Positions 46,049 to 55,729 of a stretch of 64,000 nt of DNA are shown piece by piece (the first letter of the stretch is position 1; each line of letters begins with the position of its first letter). The translations under genes were made by a program, and so were the position numbers. The DNA is from Hyunsoonleella aestuarii (GTDB taxonomy: Bacteria > Bacteroidota > Bacteroidia > Flavobacteriales > Flavobacteriaceae), in assembly GCF_006148925.1 (NCBI RefSeq), contig NZ_VAWB01000001.1:254001-318000 (forward strand), in the 5' to 3' direction. The notes under the pieces are model-generated. The model was given only the letters and a program-made list of their open reading frames with translations, ran no database searches and had not been told where the DNA came from.

Positions 46049-46559
46049 GGAATATTTGAATCATATAACAACCTTTATTTTCGATGTTGATGGTGTACTA
46101 ACCGATGGTACTGTGCATGTTACAGCTTCTGGCGATATGCTAAGAGCCATGAATATTAAAGATGGCTATGCCCTTAAAACTGCAATAGATATGGGTTATA
46201 ACGTATGTGTAATTTCTGGTGGATCTAATGAAGGTGTTCGATTACGCTTAAAAGGTCTAGGAATTACCGATATTTATCTGGGTGCTCACAATAAAATTGA
46301 ACAACTTGATGACTACTTCAATAAAAAAGACGTAAAATCTGAAAACGCTTTGTATATGGGTGACGATATTCCAGATTACCCTGTTATGAAAGGCATTGGC
46401 TTACCATGTTGTCCACAAGATGCCGTTCCAGAGATTAAAAGTATTTCAAAATATGTTTCACATAAAAAAGGTGGCAAAGGAGCTGTACGTGATGTTATTG
46501 AACAAGTATTAAAAGTTCAAGGCAAGTGGAGTGGAAATTTTAATGCGAAATACGATTAA
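46029..46559 (+). CDS. KdsC-like HAD phosphatase
   Basis: This 176-residue HAD-IIIA protein has FDVDGVLTDGTV (nucleophile Asp19, acid/base Asp21), CVISGGSNEGVRLRLKGLGI and the acidic pair MGDDIPDYPVM. It resembles KdsC, the phosphatase for 3-deoxy-D-manno-octulosonate 8-phosphate in lipopolysaccharide synthesis, but no other kds gene is nearby, so other phospho-sugars are possible. It starts inside the DUF2520 gene. Confidence 0.88.
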   Translation: MEEKSYKEYLNHITTFIFDVDGVLTDGTVHVTASGDMLRAMNIKDGYALKTAIDMGYNVCVISGGSNEGVRLRLKGLGITDIYLGAHNKIEQLDDYFNKKDVKSENALYMGDDIPDYPVMKGIGLPCCPQDAVPEIKSISKYVSHKKGGKGAVRDVIEQVLKVQGKWSGNFNAKYD

Positions 46560-46582
46560 TCTTTATATAATTTTCATATTCA

Positions 46583-48238
46583 ATGCAGAAAACTTGGTGG
46601 AAAGAAAGTGTTGTTTACCAAATATATCCGCGCTCATTCAACGACAGTAATGGTGATGGAATTGGTGATATTAATGGTATTATAAATAAGCTTGATTATA
46701 TTAAATCGTTAGGCATTGATGTTATTTGGCTTTGTCCAGTTTATGAGTCTCCTAATGATGATAATGGTTACGACATAAGTAATTATAGAGCCATCATGAA
46801 AGAATTTGGAACCATGACCGAATTCGATACGCTTTTAATGGAAATCCATAAACGAGGTTTGAAATTAGTTATGGATTTAGTTGCAAATCACACGTCCGAT
46901 GAACATTACTGGTTCCAAGAAGCTCGCAAGTCTAAAGAGAATCCGTATCATGATTATTACATCTGGAAATCAGGAAAGAACGGTAATCCACCCAACAATT
47001 GGAAAGCTTTCTTTGGCGGTAGTGTTTGGCAGTATAATTCAAATACTGACGAGTATTACATGCATTTTTTCTCTAAAAAACAACCTGATTTAAATTGGGA
47101 AAACCCAAAAGTGCGTCAAGAAATTTATGATATTATAAAGTTTTGGTTTGAAAAAGGTGTCGACGGGTTTAGAATGGATGTTATTTCGCTTATATCGAAG
47201 CAACTTGACTTCCCAGATGCAGACACCGACAATTATGTAGAAGTCATAAATAAATATTATGCCAATGGCCCAAAAATACACAAGTATTTAAAGGAAATGA
47301 ATGCGACCGTTTTAAGCAAATATGATATTATGACTGTTGGTGAAGGACCAGGAATTAATTTAGAAAATGGCTTGCAATATGTTGACGCATCTGAAAATGA
47401 GTTAAACATGATTTTTCATTTTGACCACATGTTTATTGATGCAGGGCCAGGTGGAAAATATGATACTATTCCAATAGATTTAATGAAGTTTAAGAATATC
47501 TTTAATCAATGGGACAAAAAACTAAAAAACAAGGGATGGGGAAGTATATTTTTAGGTAATCATGATTTTTCAAGAATAGTTTCCCGATTTGGAAATGATT
47601 CCATTTATCGTACCGAATCTGCCAAATTATTAGCAACATTGCTCCTATCTTTAAGAGGCACCGTTTACATTTATCAAGGAGAAGAAATTGGAATGACAAA
47701 TGTAGCTTTCAGTTCAATTGAAGACTATAACGATATTGAAACCTTGAACGCTTATAATGAAGGTAAAAAGCAAGGTAAAAATATGGATGATGTTATGAAG
47801 AACATTCATATGCAAAGTCGTGATAATGCAAGAACACCCATGCATTGGGACTCAGGTTCTAATGCTTCTTTCACTTCGGGCAAACCCTGGATAAAAATGA
47901 ATCCTAATTACACTAAAATAAATGTTGAGAATCAATTGAATTATGAAGGTTCTATCTTATCATACTATAAAAGAATGATACAATTTAGGAAAGAAAACCC
48001 TGTTCTAGTTTACGGTGATTACGAGTGTATTGACCTTTTAAATCAATATACATACGCCTATAGACGCTGGGACGAATCAACAGAATTTTTAATCATTCAT
48101 AATTTTAGTGATAACAAATTATTATGGGAGACTTCCATAAAAACAGAAAATTACACATTAGTTAAGTCAAATATTGATAAATCTAATCAGCTGTTTGAAC
48201 TTCTGCCTTGGCAATCTAAAATTCTGAAAAAACAATAA
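46583..48238 (+). CDS. GH13 alpha-glucosidase (oligo-1,6-glucosidase-like)
   Basis: This 551-residue enzyme is close to oligo-1,6-glucosidase and related alpha-glucosidases. Catalytic residues are visible: nucleophile Asp199 (GFRMDVI), acid/base Glu254 (VGEGPG) and transition-state Asp328 (GNHDFSRI). N-terminal WWKESVVYQIYPRSFNDSNGDGIGD and the region QPDLNWENPKV are typical. No signal peptide is seen, so it should hydrolyse imported maltose or isomaltose-type sugars in the cytoplasm. It begins 24 bases after the KdsC-like gene. Confidence 0.94.
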   Translation: MQKTWWKESVVYQIYPRSFNDSNGDGIGDINGIINKLDYIKSLGIDVIWLCPVYESPNDDNGYDISNYRAIMKEFGTMTEFDTLLMEIHKRGLKLVMDLVANHTSDEHYWFQEARKSKENPYHDYYIWKSGKNGNPPNNWKAFFGGSVWQYNSNTDEYYMHFFSKKQPDLNWENPKVRQEIYDIIKFWFEKGVDGFRMDVISLISKQLDFPDADTDNYVEVINKYYANGPKIHKYLKEMNATVLSKYDIMTVGEGPGINLENGLQYVDASENELNMIFHFDHMFIDAGPGGKYDTIPIDLMKFKNIFNQWDKKLKNKGWGSIFLGNHDFSRIVSRFGNDSIYRTESAKLLATLLLSLRGTVYIYQGEEIGMTNVAFSSIEDYNDIETLNAYNEGKKQGKNMDDVMKNIHMQSRDNARTPMHWDSGSNASFTSGKPWIKMNPNYTKINVENQLNYEGSILSYYKRMIQFRKENPVLVYGDYECIDLLNQYTYAYRRWDESTEFLIIHNFSDNKLLWETSIKTENYTLVKSNIDKSNQLFELLPWQSKILKKQ

Positions 48239-48242
48239 TTAT

Positions 48243-49157
48243 TTGAATTTCCTAAACCTCATTCGTTGGAAAAACTTATTAATGATTGCCTTATCGCAAT
48301 TACTTCTAAAGTACGCTTTACTAGAGCCATTTGGGGTGAGTACTAGCTTAGATATTTTGGGTATTTCATTGCTAATTTTGGCGACTCTGTGTATTGCAGC
48401 AGCGGGAAATATAATTAATGATTTAAATGACATAGAAACCGACACTATTAATAAACCAAACAGCATAATTGTTGGTAAAAGTATTTCAGAAAAAAGTGCT
48501 TACTACTATTTTATCATGTTCAATATAGTTGGTGTAGGTGTTGGGTTTTACTTATCACATTTAGTGAACAAAAGCGCTTTTTTTTCTTTGTTCGTAATTG
48601 TTTCAATACTACTTTACGTTTATGCCACCTATTTAAAACGCACATTTTTAATAGGTAATTTAGTAGTTTCAGCACTTGTTGCTTTAAGCTTAATATTTGT
48701 TGGAATATTTGATTTAATACCATCTTTAACTTCATTAAACAGAGAAACGCAATTGACTTTCTTCAATGTAATATTAGACTATGCTTTATTTGCATTTTTA
48801 CTTAATCTATTAAGAGAAATTACAAAAGATATTGAGGATATAAATGGCGATTTTAAAGCAGGCATGAAAACCATACCTTTAGTTTTAGGACGTGAGCGCA
48901 CTAAATATATTTTAGCTTTTTTAAATATTGTTATTTTGGTCGGTATTATTGTATACGTTATAAATAGTCTATATACCCAATTAAGCTTAGTAATTTATTT
49001 TTTAATCTTTATTATAGCACCACTTATATTTACAAGTGTTAAAATTTTTAATGCTGACTCAAATAAAGAAGTTGGATTAATTAAGAATTTGTATAAATGG
49101 ATTATGTTATTTGGAATGCTCTCGTTACTTTTATACAAGTATATTATACTTAATTAA
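48243..49157 (+). CDS. UbiA family prenyltransferase
   Basis: This 304-residue membrane enzyme has about nine segments and the two Asp-rich motifs of the family: NDLNDIETDTINKP (about 60-73) and DIEDINGDFKAGM (about 197-209). It transfers an isoprenoid chain; flavobacterial relatives are usually labelled geranylgeranylglycerol-phosphate geranylgeranyltransferase, but menaquinone-type or other acceptors are possible. The start is TTG at 48243, four bases after the glucosidase stop. The stop overlaps the maf-like start by one base. Confidence 0.88.
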   Translation: MNFLNLIRWKNLLMIALSQLLLKYALLEPFGVSTSLDILGISLLILATLCIAAAGNIINDLNDIETDTINKPNSIIVGKSISEKSAYYYFIMFNIVGVGVGFYLSHLVNKSAFFSLFVIVSILLYVYATYLKRTFLIGNLVVSALVALSLIFVGIFDLIPSLTSLNRETQLTFFNVILDYALFAFLLNLLREITKDIEDINGDFKAGMKTIPLVLGRERTKYILAFLNIVILVGIIVYVINSLYTQLSLVIYFLIFIIAPLIFTSVKIFNADSNKEVGLIKNLYKWIMLFGMLSLLLYKYIILN

Positions 49158-49750
49158 TGCTAAACGAAAACCTTAAGAATTATCACATTATTTTAGCTTC
49201 AGGTTCTCCTAGAAGGCAAGATTTGTTAAAAAATTTAGGCTTAAATTTTGAAGTAAGGCTAAAACCATTAAAGGAAGATTATCCTCCCAAATTAGTGCAC
49301 TTTGAAATAAGTAATTATTTAGCGCAACTAAAAGCTTTTTCTTTTAAAGAAGAATTAAAGCCTAATGATATATTAATTACTAGTGATACCATTGTTTGGC
49401 ATAACAATAAAGCAGTTGGCAAGCCCACAAGTGAAGATGATGCTTTTAATATTTTAAAATCATTAAGCAATGCGACTCATGAGGTCATCACATCGGTTTG
49501 CTTTACAACAACCGACTTCGAAAAAACACTTCATAGTATAACAAAAGTTACGTTTAAGTCTTTGTTAGATGACGAAATTAGGTACTATATTAAAAACTTT
49601 AAGCCTTTTGACAAAGCAGGCGCCTATGGTATTCAAGATTGGATTGGACAAATAGGTGTTACAAAAATTGAAGGCTCATATTTTAATGTTATGGGCTTCC
49701 CCGTACATCTTGTTTACAAAACGTTAAACAGCATTGCAGAAGGCATTTAG
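49157..49750 (+). CDS. maf: Maf family nucleoside triphosphate pyrophosphatase
   Basis: This 197-residue protein has the Maf pattern: LASGSPRRQDLLKNLG at the start, SDTIVWHNNKAVGKP around residue 78, and GAYGIQDWIGQIGVTKIEGSYFNVMGFP at the end. The family hydrolyses dTTP/UTP or modified nucleotides to keep them out of nucleic acids. Which subfamily this is cannot be told with certainty. It is translationally coupled to the UbiA gene. Confidence 0.93.
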   Translation: MLNENLKNYHIILASGSPRRQDLLKNLGLNFEVRLKPLKEDYPPKLVHFEISNYLAQLKAFSFKEELKPNDILITSDTIVWHNNKAVGKPTSEDDAFNILKSLSNATHEVITSVCFTTTDFEKTLHSITKVTFKSLLDDEIRYYIKNFKPFDKAGAYGIQDWIGQIGVTKIEGSYFNVMGFPVHLVYKTLNSIAEGI

Positions 49751-49779
49751 GTTTGTAACTTTATCGCAAAATACTTGTT

Positions 49780-50724
49780 ATGAAAAAAATTATAAATACC
49801 AAATTAATCTTTATGGGTATTGCTGGAATTATTATAGTGACAACCGCTTGCAAACAAGAAAAAGAGATTGAATTATTTGCTATACATTCAAGCGAACCTA
49901 TCGTAGCAAAAAAAACGTCCAATAAGGAAAATCTATCCAAAGAATTCAAGGACTATTGGTACAACGGAGAAGCCGAAATATCTTCATATAAATTAGAGCA
50001 AGCCCGCTATGGCGAAATTCGAGAAGGCAAAGCGGTTTTAATTTATGTTACTGAAGATTTTTTACCCAACGTTCAAGTAAAAGCGGATAATTGGAATAAA
50101 AGTAATGTCCCTATTTTAAAACACAACGCCACAAAAAAGTTCAATACTGGTATGTATCCCTATTCCATTATGCAAAGTACATTCTATCCAGTTTCAAATA
50201 ACAGTCATGCTTTAAAAGTTTCCAGTTCCATGCAGGAGTGGTGCGGTCATGTCTACGCACAACTTAACAATAGAGAAGATTTTGAAATTTCTTCACATTC
50301 CTATTTTGACGGAGAAGCCGATAAAAATATTACTTTAAAAAAATCTGTTCTAGAAAATGAATTATGGACGCAACTCCGTTTAGATCCTAAATCCCTGCCA
50401 TTAGGAAATTTAAAAATGATTCCTTCTTTTGAGTATTTAAGGCTAAGACATGTACCATTCAAAGCATACGATGCTAATGCACAAATAAAGGGCAATATTT
50501 ACACTGTTAATTACCCTAAATTAGATAGAACATTATCTATTACTTTCAACAAAAATTTCCCTTATGATATTTTAAACTGGGAAGAAACATTTAAAAGTGG
50601 TTTTGGCTCCAATGCCAAAATACTTGCAACGAAAGGCACTAAAATAAATACTATCAGATCGCCTTACTGGCAAAAAAACAAAAATAAAGATGAAGTTCTT
50701 AGAGAAACCCTTCAATTAGATTAA
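49780..50724 (+). CDS. Lipoprotein of unknown function next to maf
   Basis: This 314-residue lipoprotein has a lipobox (VTTAC, Cys about 24) and no Maf, catalytic or repeat motif. Conserved-looking stretches include KFNTGMYPYSIMQSTFYPV and VSSSMQEWCGHVYAQLNNR. Relatives are sometimes mislabelled as septum formation inhibitor Maf because of the neighbouring gene; nothing here supports that. Function is unknown. It starts 29 bases after maf. Confidence 0.75.
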   Translation: MKKIINTKLIFMGIAGIIIVTTACKQEKEIELFAIHSSEPIVAKKTSNKENLSKEFKDYWYNGEAEISSYKLEQARYGEIREGKAVLIYVTEDFLPNVQVKADNWNKSNVPILKHNATKKFNTGMYPYSIMQSTFYPVSNNSHALKVSSSMQEWCGHVYAQLNNREDFEISSHSYFDGEADKNITLKKSVLENELWTQLRLDPKSLPLGNLKMIPSFEYLRLRHVPFKAYDANAQIKGNIYTVNYPKLDRTLSITFNKNFPYDILNWEETFKSGFGSNAKILATKGTKINTIRSPYWQKNKNKDEVLRETLQLD

Positions 50725-50775
50725 TATTGTTTTCATTTTGAACGTATCTTTGCAATAAACTTAATGAACTGAGTT

Positions 50776-51318
50776 ATGTTTTTAAGCAACTTTCAAAATG
50801 AACTAATTGTATCTGGAATTGTAATTTTTTCAATATTGATAATTAGGTTTATTACACATTTTACTATTACCAAAATTGCCAAAAAAAACGGCATAAACGA
50901 GGCTAGAATTAGGCTCATGCGACGATATATCACAGTAACTCTTTTTTTAATAGTCTTGCTTATTGAAGCCTTTATTTTTGGTGCAGAATTTAAGGATCTT
51001 GCTTTAATTTTTTCATCCATATTTGCAATTCTGGGGATTGCTCTTTTTGCAATTTGGTCAATATTAAGTAACGTGACCTCTGGAATAATCATGTTCTTTA
51101 ACTTCCCATATAAAGTGGGAGACAAAATAAGTATTCATGACAAAGATTTCCCATTAGAGGCCATAATAGAGGATATACGAGCATTTCAACTGCATTTAAG
51201 GTTAGACAATGGCGATTTAGTTACTTATCCGAATAATCTTATGCTACAAAAAGCTGTAACCTTACTTGAAAAGGATGCCATTGACGATGTTAAAGAGGAT
51301 GATGGCGAAGCTGTTTAA
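50776..51318 (+). CDS. Small MscS-like mechanosensitive channel
   Basis: This 180-residue protein has an N-terminal segment (about 10-27), two more (about 55-70 and 78-110) and the MscS core (ILSNVTSGIIMFFNFPYKVGDKISI), followed by a short beta domain ending around residue 165. It is much shorter than E. coli MscS (286 residues) because the C-terminal cage is missing. It probably opens under tension, but the missing cage makes this uncertain. CorA follows after 30 bases. Confidence 0.85.
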   Translation: MFLSNFQNELIVSGIVIFSILIIRFITHFTITKIAKKNGINEARIRLMRRYITVTLFLIVLLIEAFIFGAEFKDLALIFSSIFAILGIALFAIWSILSNVTSGIIMFFNFPYKVGDKISIHDKDFPLEAIIEDIRAFQLHLRLDNGDLVTYPNNLMLQKAVTLLEKDAIDDVKEDDGEAV

Positions 51319-51348
51319 ATAATACCTATATTTAGGTAATATAACAGA

Positions 51349-52416
51349 ATGACTAGAAAACGAGTTTATAGGTCTAAAAAGAAATTAGGACAAGCTCCTG
51401 GAAGTATTGTATATACCGGAGAACGTTCTAAAGAAAAACTTTCCATTGAAACTTTCGACTACAGTATGCATCACTGTTACGAAAAAGTATTACAGTCCAT
51501 TCAGGAAAGTTTCGAGTTTAAACTAACCGATTCTATTACCTGGATTAACTTAAATGGGCTTAATCATGTGTCAGACATTGAGGCTTTAGGAAAGCACTAT
51601 GAATTGCACCCCTTAGTTTTAGAAGATATTGTAAATATTGCCCAACGTCCTAAAATTGACGAATACCAAAACTACCTTTTTGTGGTTCTTAAAATGCTCT
51701 ATTACGACGGTAACCAAAATATAGTATCGGAGCAAGTAAGTTTTATATTAGGAGAGAACTATGTGATTTCATTCCAAGAAGCTGAAGGCGATGTTTTTGA
51801 TTCAGTACGAACCAGAATAAGACAAGGTAAAGGTCGCGTGCGTCAAATGAAATCAGATTACCTGCTGTATGTTCTAATCGATGCCATTGTTGACCACTAT
51901 TTTAGTGTAATTGAAATCTTAGGAGATAAAATTGAAGATTTTGAAACGGCTATTTTTTCTGGAGATGTAAATGATGACACTAGTAAAAAAATTCAAGATT
52001 TAAAACGTGAAATATTAAGAGTTCGCAGGGCAATATTTCCACTTAGAGAGGTAATAAGTCGCATTGAAAAAAATGACAATCAACTCATAGATAAAAAAAC
52101 GCTCACCTATTATCGTGATATTTACGATCATTTAATTCAGGTTTCAGAAAACATTGATATCTATCGCGAGATGATTTGGAGTTTAATGGACATGTATATG
52201 ACTTCGATTAGCAATAGAATGAATGAAGTTATGAAAGTTCTCACCATAATGGCTTCAATTTTTATTCCGCTTACATTCATTGCTGGTATTTACGGTATGA
52301 ACTTCGAATACATACCAGAAATAAAATACAAATATGGTTATTTTGCCATTTGGGGTGTTATGATTTTTATCTTTCTTGGGATGCTCTATTATTTCAAAAA
52401 GAAGAAATGGTTGTGA
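51349..52416 (+). CDS. corA: Magnesium/cobalt transporter CorA
   Basis: This 355-residue CorA has a long cytoplasmic N-terminal region (about 1-290), the signature GMN at about 316-318 (IYGMNFEY) between two C-terminal segments, and a basic end (YYFKKKKWL). It forms pentamers in the inner membrane for magnesium, and sometimes cobalt or nickel, uptake. Length and motif order are normal. Confidence 0.95.
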   Translation: MTRKRVYRSKKKLGQAPGSIVYTGERSKEKLSIETFDYSMHHCYEKVLQSIQESFEFKLTDSITWINLNGLNHVSDIEALGKHYELHPLVLEDIVNIAQRPKIDEYQNYLFVVLKMLYYDGNQNIVSEQVSFILGENYVISFQEAEGDVFDSVRTRIRQGKGRVRQMKSDYLLYVLIDAIVDHYFSVIEILGDKIEDFETAIFSGDVNDDTSKKIQDLKREILRVRRAIFPLREVISRIEKNDNQLIDKKTLTYYRDIYDHLIQVSENIDIYREMIWSLMDMYMTSISNRMNEVMKVLTIMASIFIPLTFIAGIYGMNFEYIPEIKYKYGYFAIWGVMIFIFLGMLYYFKKKKWL

Positions 52417-52525
52417 TTCTGTCAATTTGACATTTCATTATTTCAAAATAATTCTAGCCATTCTTTGGTATATTTTTTGAATTTTCTCTTACCGAAACGT
52501 ATGTGTAATTCAAAAATATTTAGTG

Positions 52526-52999
52526 ATGAAAACATTGAAACTACTTCCTTTGTTTTGTCTTTTATTTTTTAATTGTTCAGGACAAAACAAGCAAGAAACT
52601 AAGGAGAAAGAAAATGAACCAGACGAGAATATTACTGTTAATAAAGAATATGGCGAATTTGGGAATTTAAAGCGGTATGACTCTATTTATTCATACAGTT
52701 ATTCTTCAAATGGAAAATTAAGTGATCGCATTAAAAGTCAATTTCAAAAGCACTTTAACAATCATTCCTTTTTTAACGACTCCTTTTTCGATGATTTTTT
52801 TGAAAGAGATTCAACATCAGGACAATTTCATTCTGATAATTTCTTCCATAACGGCTTTATAAATAATGATAAAGAAATTGAACAAATGATGAAAAGGATG
52901 GATTCTATTCAACAATTATTCTTTAATCAAAAACCACGAATGATTATTCCTCCCGAACCAGATTCTGAGCCAAAACAAAAAGACATGAAACAAATTTGA
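52526..52999 (+). CDS. Small lipoprotein rich in Phe, Asn and Ser
   Basis: This 157-residue protein has a lipoprotein signal (LFFNCSG, Cys about 17) and a middle region with repeated F/N/S/D stretches (NNHSFFNDSFFDDFF and NFFHNGFI). The C-terminal helix contains IEQMMKRMDSIQQLFF. No family is recognised. I chose ATG at 52526; a GTG one codon earlier is possible. It stands alone, followed by a terminator. Confidence 0.6.
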   Translation: MKTLKLLPLFCLLFFNCSGQNKQETKEKENEPDENITVNKEYGEFGNLKRYDSIYSYSYSSNGKLSDRIKSQFQKHFNNHSFFNDSFFDDFFERDSTSGQFHSDNFFHNGFINNDKEIEQMMKRMDSIQQLFFNQKPRMIIPPEPDSEPKQKDMKQI

Positions 53000-53031
53000 T
53001 AATCATTTTAAGAAGCGTTAAATAAAAATTA

Positions 53032-53060
53032 AAACCAGCCGAAGTGCTGGTTTCTTTTTT
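53032..53060 (+). terminator. Terminator after the small lipoprotein gene
   Basis: AAACCAGC pairs with GCTGGTTT around a six-base loop, followed by C and six T. Confidence 0.85.
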
Positions 53061-53090
53061 ATATTTGATTTTTAGCTAACTAAAGTTATA

Positions 53091-55613
53091 ATGAAAAGAC
53101 AACTATTTTACTTAATTATATTAGTATTTACTCTTTCAATTCAAGCTCAAAAACCAAAAACACCCTCTTCAACAGAAATATATGAATCTATCCAAAAACT
53201 TAATTTTTTAGGTTCAGTATTATATGTTGCGGCCCATCCAGATGATGAGAACACACGATTAATTGCCTACATGTCCAATAAAGTAAAGGCAAGAACAGCT
53301 TACCTGTCTTTGACGCGTGGTGATGGTGGACAAAACCTCATTGGTCCAGAATTAAGAGAATTATTAGGTGTAATTAGAACCCAAGAGTTGCTAGCGGCAC
53401 GACGTATTGATGGTGGCGAGCAAATTTTTACTAGAGCCAACGACTTTGGCTTTTCTAAACACCCTGAAGAAACTCTGGAAATTTGGAATAAAGACCAAGT
53501 ACTAAGCGATGTTGTCTTGGCTATTAGAAAATTTCAACCAGATATAATAATTAATAGATTCGACCACAGAACTCCTGGGCGAACTCATGGTCACCATACC
53601 AGTTCAGCTATGTTAAGCCTTGAAGCTTTTGATTTATCAAATAGTAACGAAGCCTATACAAATCAAATAGAGAAATATGGTCTCTGGCAACCAAAACGCA
53701 TTTTTTTTAATACAGGATGGTGGTTTTATGGGAGTCGGGAAAACTTTGAAAAAGCCGATAAAAGTAATATGAGAAGTTTAGACATAGGGACCTACTATCC
53801 ATTAAAAGGCTTATCCAATAACGAGTTGGCTTCATTAGCAAGTAGCCAGCATTTATGCCAAGGGTTTGGTCGTTTGGCGCAGCGCGGTTCTCAACAAGAA
53901 TATATAGAATTTTTAAAAGGAGAGCCTTTAAACGAGGGTACGCAAATTTTTTCAGGAATTGATACCTCCTGGAATAGAATTAGAGGGGGACAGGCCATTG
54001 GTGAAATTCTTGAGAAGATTGAAGGTGATTTCAATTTTAAAAATCCCTCAGTACATGTACCTCAGCTTCTAAAAGCATACAAATTATTACAGAATATTGA
54101 AAGTAAGCATTGGAAAACTCAGAAGACTAAAGAGCTTATTTCAATCATTGAAATGTGTGCTGGTCTTTATTTAGAAGTTTCTGCCGAGACAAATTGGGCT
54201 ACTCCAAACGAAACCATAAATCTAAATATAGAAGCACTTAATAGAAGTGAAACTCCTACCACCCTTGTAAGTTTAAACAACCATGAAGATTTAAATATTT
54301 CGAAGGAAATAGTTTTAAAAAATAACATTAAATACCCGTTCAAAGAAGTTATAAAAATTCCTAGCTCTGCTAAACCAACCACACCCTATTGGCTTACAAA
54401 CAAAGGCTCTTTAGGTATGTATAAGGTAGAAAACGAAGCGCTAATTGGTTTACCTGAGACGCCAAGAACCTTTAACTTAGACTTTAATTTACTAATAGAC
54501 AACGTTCCCATAACCATAACCAAACCAATTGTTCAGCGCTATTCTAAACCAGATAAGGGTGAATTATATCGTCCTTTTGAGATTATACCTGAGGTGTCCG
54601 CCAAAATCACTGAAAAAGTGATCATATTAGACAATGATTCTCAACGTGACATCACCGTGATGGTTAAAGCAGGACGAGATAATTTAGAAGGAGCTGTTGA
54701 AGTTTACCACCCCGATGACTGGAACATTTATCCTAAACAGCAAAAAGTAAATATTGCAAATAAAGGAGAAGAACAGGCACTTATATTTACAATTATTCCT
54801 CCGGAAAACCAAAGTGAAGGCATAATTGGTCCCATAGTTCATATTAATGATAAAGATTATACCGATGAGCTTATTGAAATAGCCTATGAGCACATCCCAT
54901 TTCAAACGGTTTTACTTCCAAGTGAAAGTAAAATTGTCCGTCTAGATATAAAGAAGAAGGGAGAAAACATAGCCTATATACAAGGTGCAGGTGATGTTGT
55001 TCCAGAAAGTCTTGAACAAATTGGTTATAATGTTCGTGTTCTAAAACCAGATGAAATTGATGCTGAAACTTTAAGTAGATTCGATGCTGTTGTAGTTGGA
55101 ATAAGAGCTTATAATACGGTTGAAGACTTAAAATTTAAACAAAAAGAATTATTTGATTTTGTTGCCCAAGGAGGCAACATAATTGTGCAATACAATACAA
55201 GTCATCGAGTTAAAGTAAATGATTTGGCTCCTTTTGAATTAAAACTGTCGAGAGATCGAGTTACAGAAGAAAATGCCGAAGTTCGTTTTTTAAACCCTGG
55301 ACATCCTGTTTTAAATTTCCCAAACAAAATTACCCAAAAAGATTTTGAAGGTTGGACTCAAGAAAGAGGACTGTATTTTCCTAATCAATGGGATGATGCT
55401 TTTACTCCTATTTTATCTATGAATGATAAAGACGATACTCCAAAAGATGGAAGTTTACTAATTGCAGAATATGGAAAAGGCCACTATATCTATACTGGTC
55501 TAAGCTTTTTTCGAGAATTTCCTGCCGGAGTTTCCGGTGCATACCGGTTGTTTGCTAATATGCTCTCCCTTGGAAAAGATGAATTTAAAGCTGAAGCCAA
55601 AATAAACGACTAA
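53091..55613 (+). CDS. PIG-L family deacetylase with C-terminal amidotransferase-like domain
   Basis: This 840-residue exported protein has a signal peptide (about 1-20) and an N-terminal PIG-L domain with the zinc motif AHPDDEN (His49, Asp51, Asp52) and HGHHTSS around residue 165. A large middle region (about 330-630) is beta-rich, and the last 200 residues (from FDAVVVGIRAYNT) resemble ThuA/glutamine amidotransferase-like domains. It probably deacetylates an amino-sugar conjugate outside the cytoplasm. It is first in a run with a small membrane peptide, a sodium:solute symporter and a Gfo/Idh/MocA dehydrogenase, which suggests sugar use. Confidence 0.9.
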   Translation: MKRQLFYLIILVFTLSIQAQKPKTPSSTEIYESIQKLNFLGSVLYVAAHPDDENTRLIAYMSNKVKARTAYLSLTRGDGGQNLIGPELRELLGVIRTQELLAARRIDGGEQIFTRANDFGFSKHPEETLEIWNKDQVLSDVVLAIRKFQPDIIINRFDHRTPGRTHGHHTSSAMLSLEAFDLSNSNEAYTNQIEKYGLWQPKRIFFNTGWWFYGSRENFEKADKSNMRSLDIGTYYPLKGLSNNELASLASSQHLCQGFGRLAQRGSQQEYIEFLKGEPLNEGTQIFSGIDTSWNRIRGGQAIGEILEKIEGDFNFKNPSVHVPQLLKAYKLLQNIESKHWKTQKTKELISIIEMCAGLYLEVSAETNWATPNETINLNIEALNRSETPTTLVSLNNHEDLNISKEIVLKNNIKYPFKEVIKIPSSAKPTTPYWLTNKGSLGMYKVENEALIGLPETPRTFNLDFNLLIDNVPITITKPIVQRYSKPDKGELYRPFEIIPEVSAKITEKVIILDNDSQRDITVMVKAGRDNLEGAVEVYHPDDWNIYPKQQKVNIANKGEEQALIFTIIPPENQSEGIIGPIVHINDKDYTDELIEIAYEHIPFQTVLLPSESKIVRLDIKKKGENIAYIQGAGDVVPESLEQIGYNVRVLKPDEIDAETLSRFDAVVVGIRAYNTVEDLKFKQKELFDFVAQGGNIIVQYNTSHRVKVNDLAPFELKLSRDRVTEENAEVRFLNPGHPVLNFPNKITQKDFEGWTQERGLYFPNQWDDAFTPILSMNDKDDTPKDGSLLIAEYGKGHYIYTGLSFFREFPAGVSGAYRLFANMLSLGKDEFKAEAKIND

Positions 55614-55615
55614 TT

Positions 55616-55726
55616 ATGACAGACAACCAACAACCTAAACAACCTTGGCTTAAACTATATTCCATTGTTTTAATAGCTAATGCCATTTACATTTTAGTTT
55701 TTTATTTAATTATGAAATGGTTTTAA
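55616..55726 (+). CDS. Small single-pass membrane peptide, 36 residues
   Basis: ATG at 55616 to TAA at 55724-55726 gives a short polar start (MTDNQQPKQPWLKLYS) and one hydrophobic segment ending in LIMKWF. It begins 2 bases after the PIG-L gene and ends 3 bases before the symporter start, so it fits an operon exactly. The single-helix layout resembles small transporter-associated subunits. Its role is unknown. Confidence 0.65.
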   Translation: MTDNQQPKQPWLKLYSIVLIANAIYILVFYLIMKWF

Positions 55727-55729
55727 ACT

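Noticed and set aside
49780-50724. Maf (septum formation inhibitor) label for the lipoprotein next to maf.
   Set aside because: None of the Maf motifs are present and it has a lipoprotein signal; the label probably spreads by adjacency.
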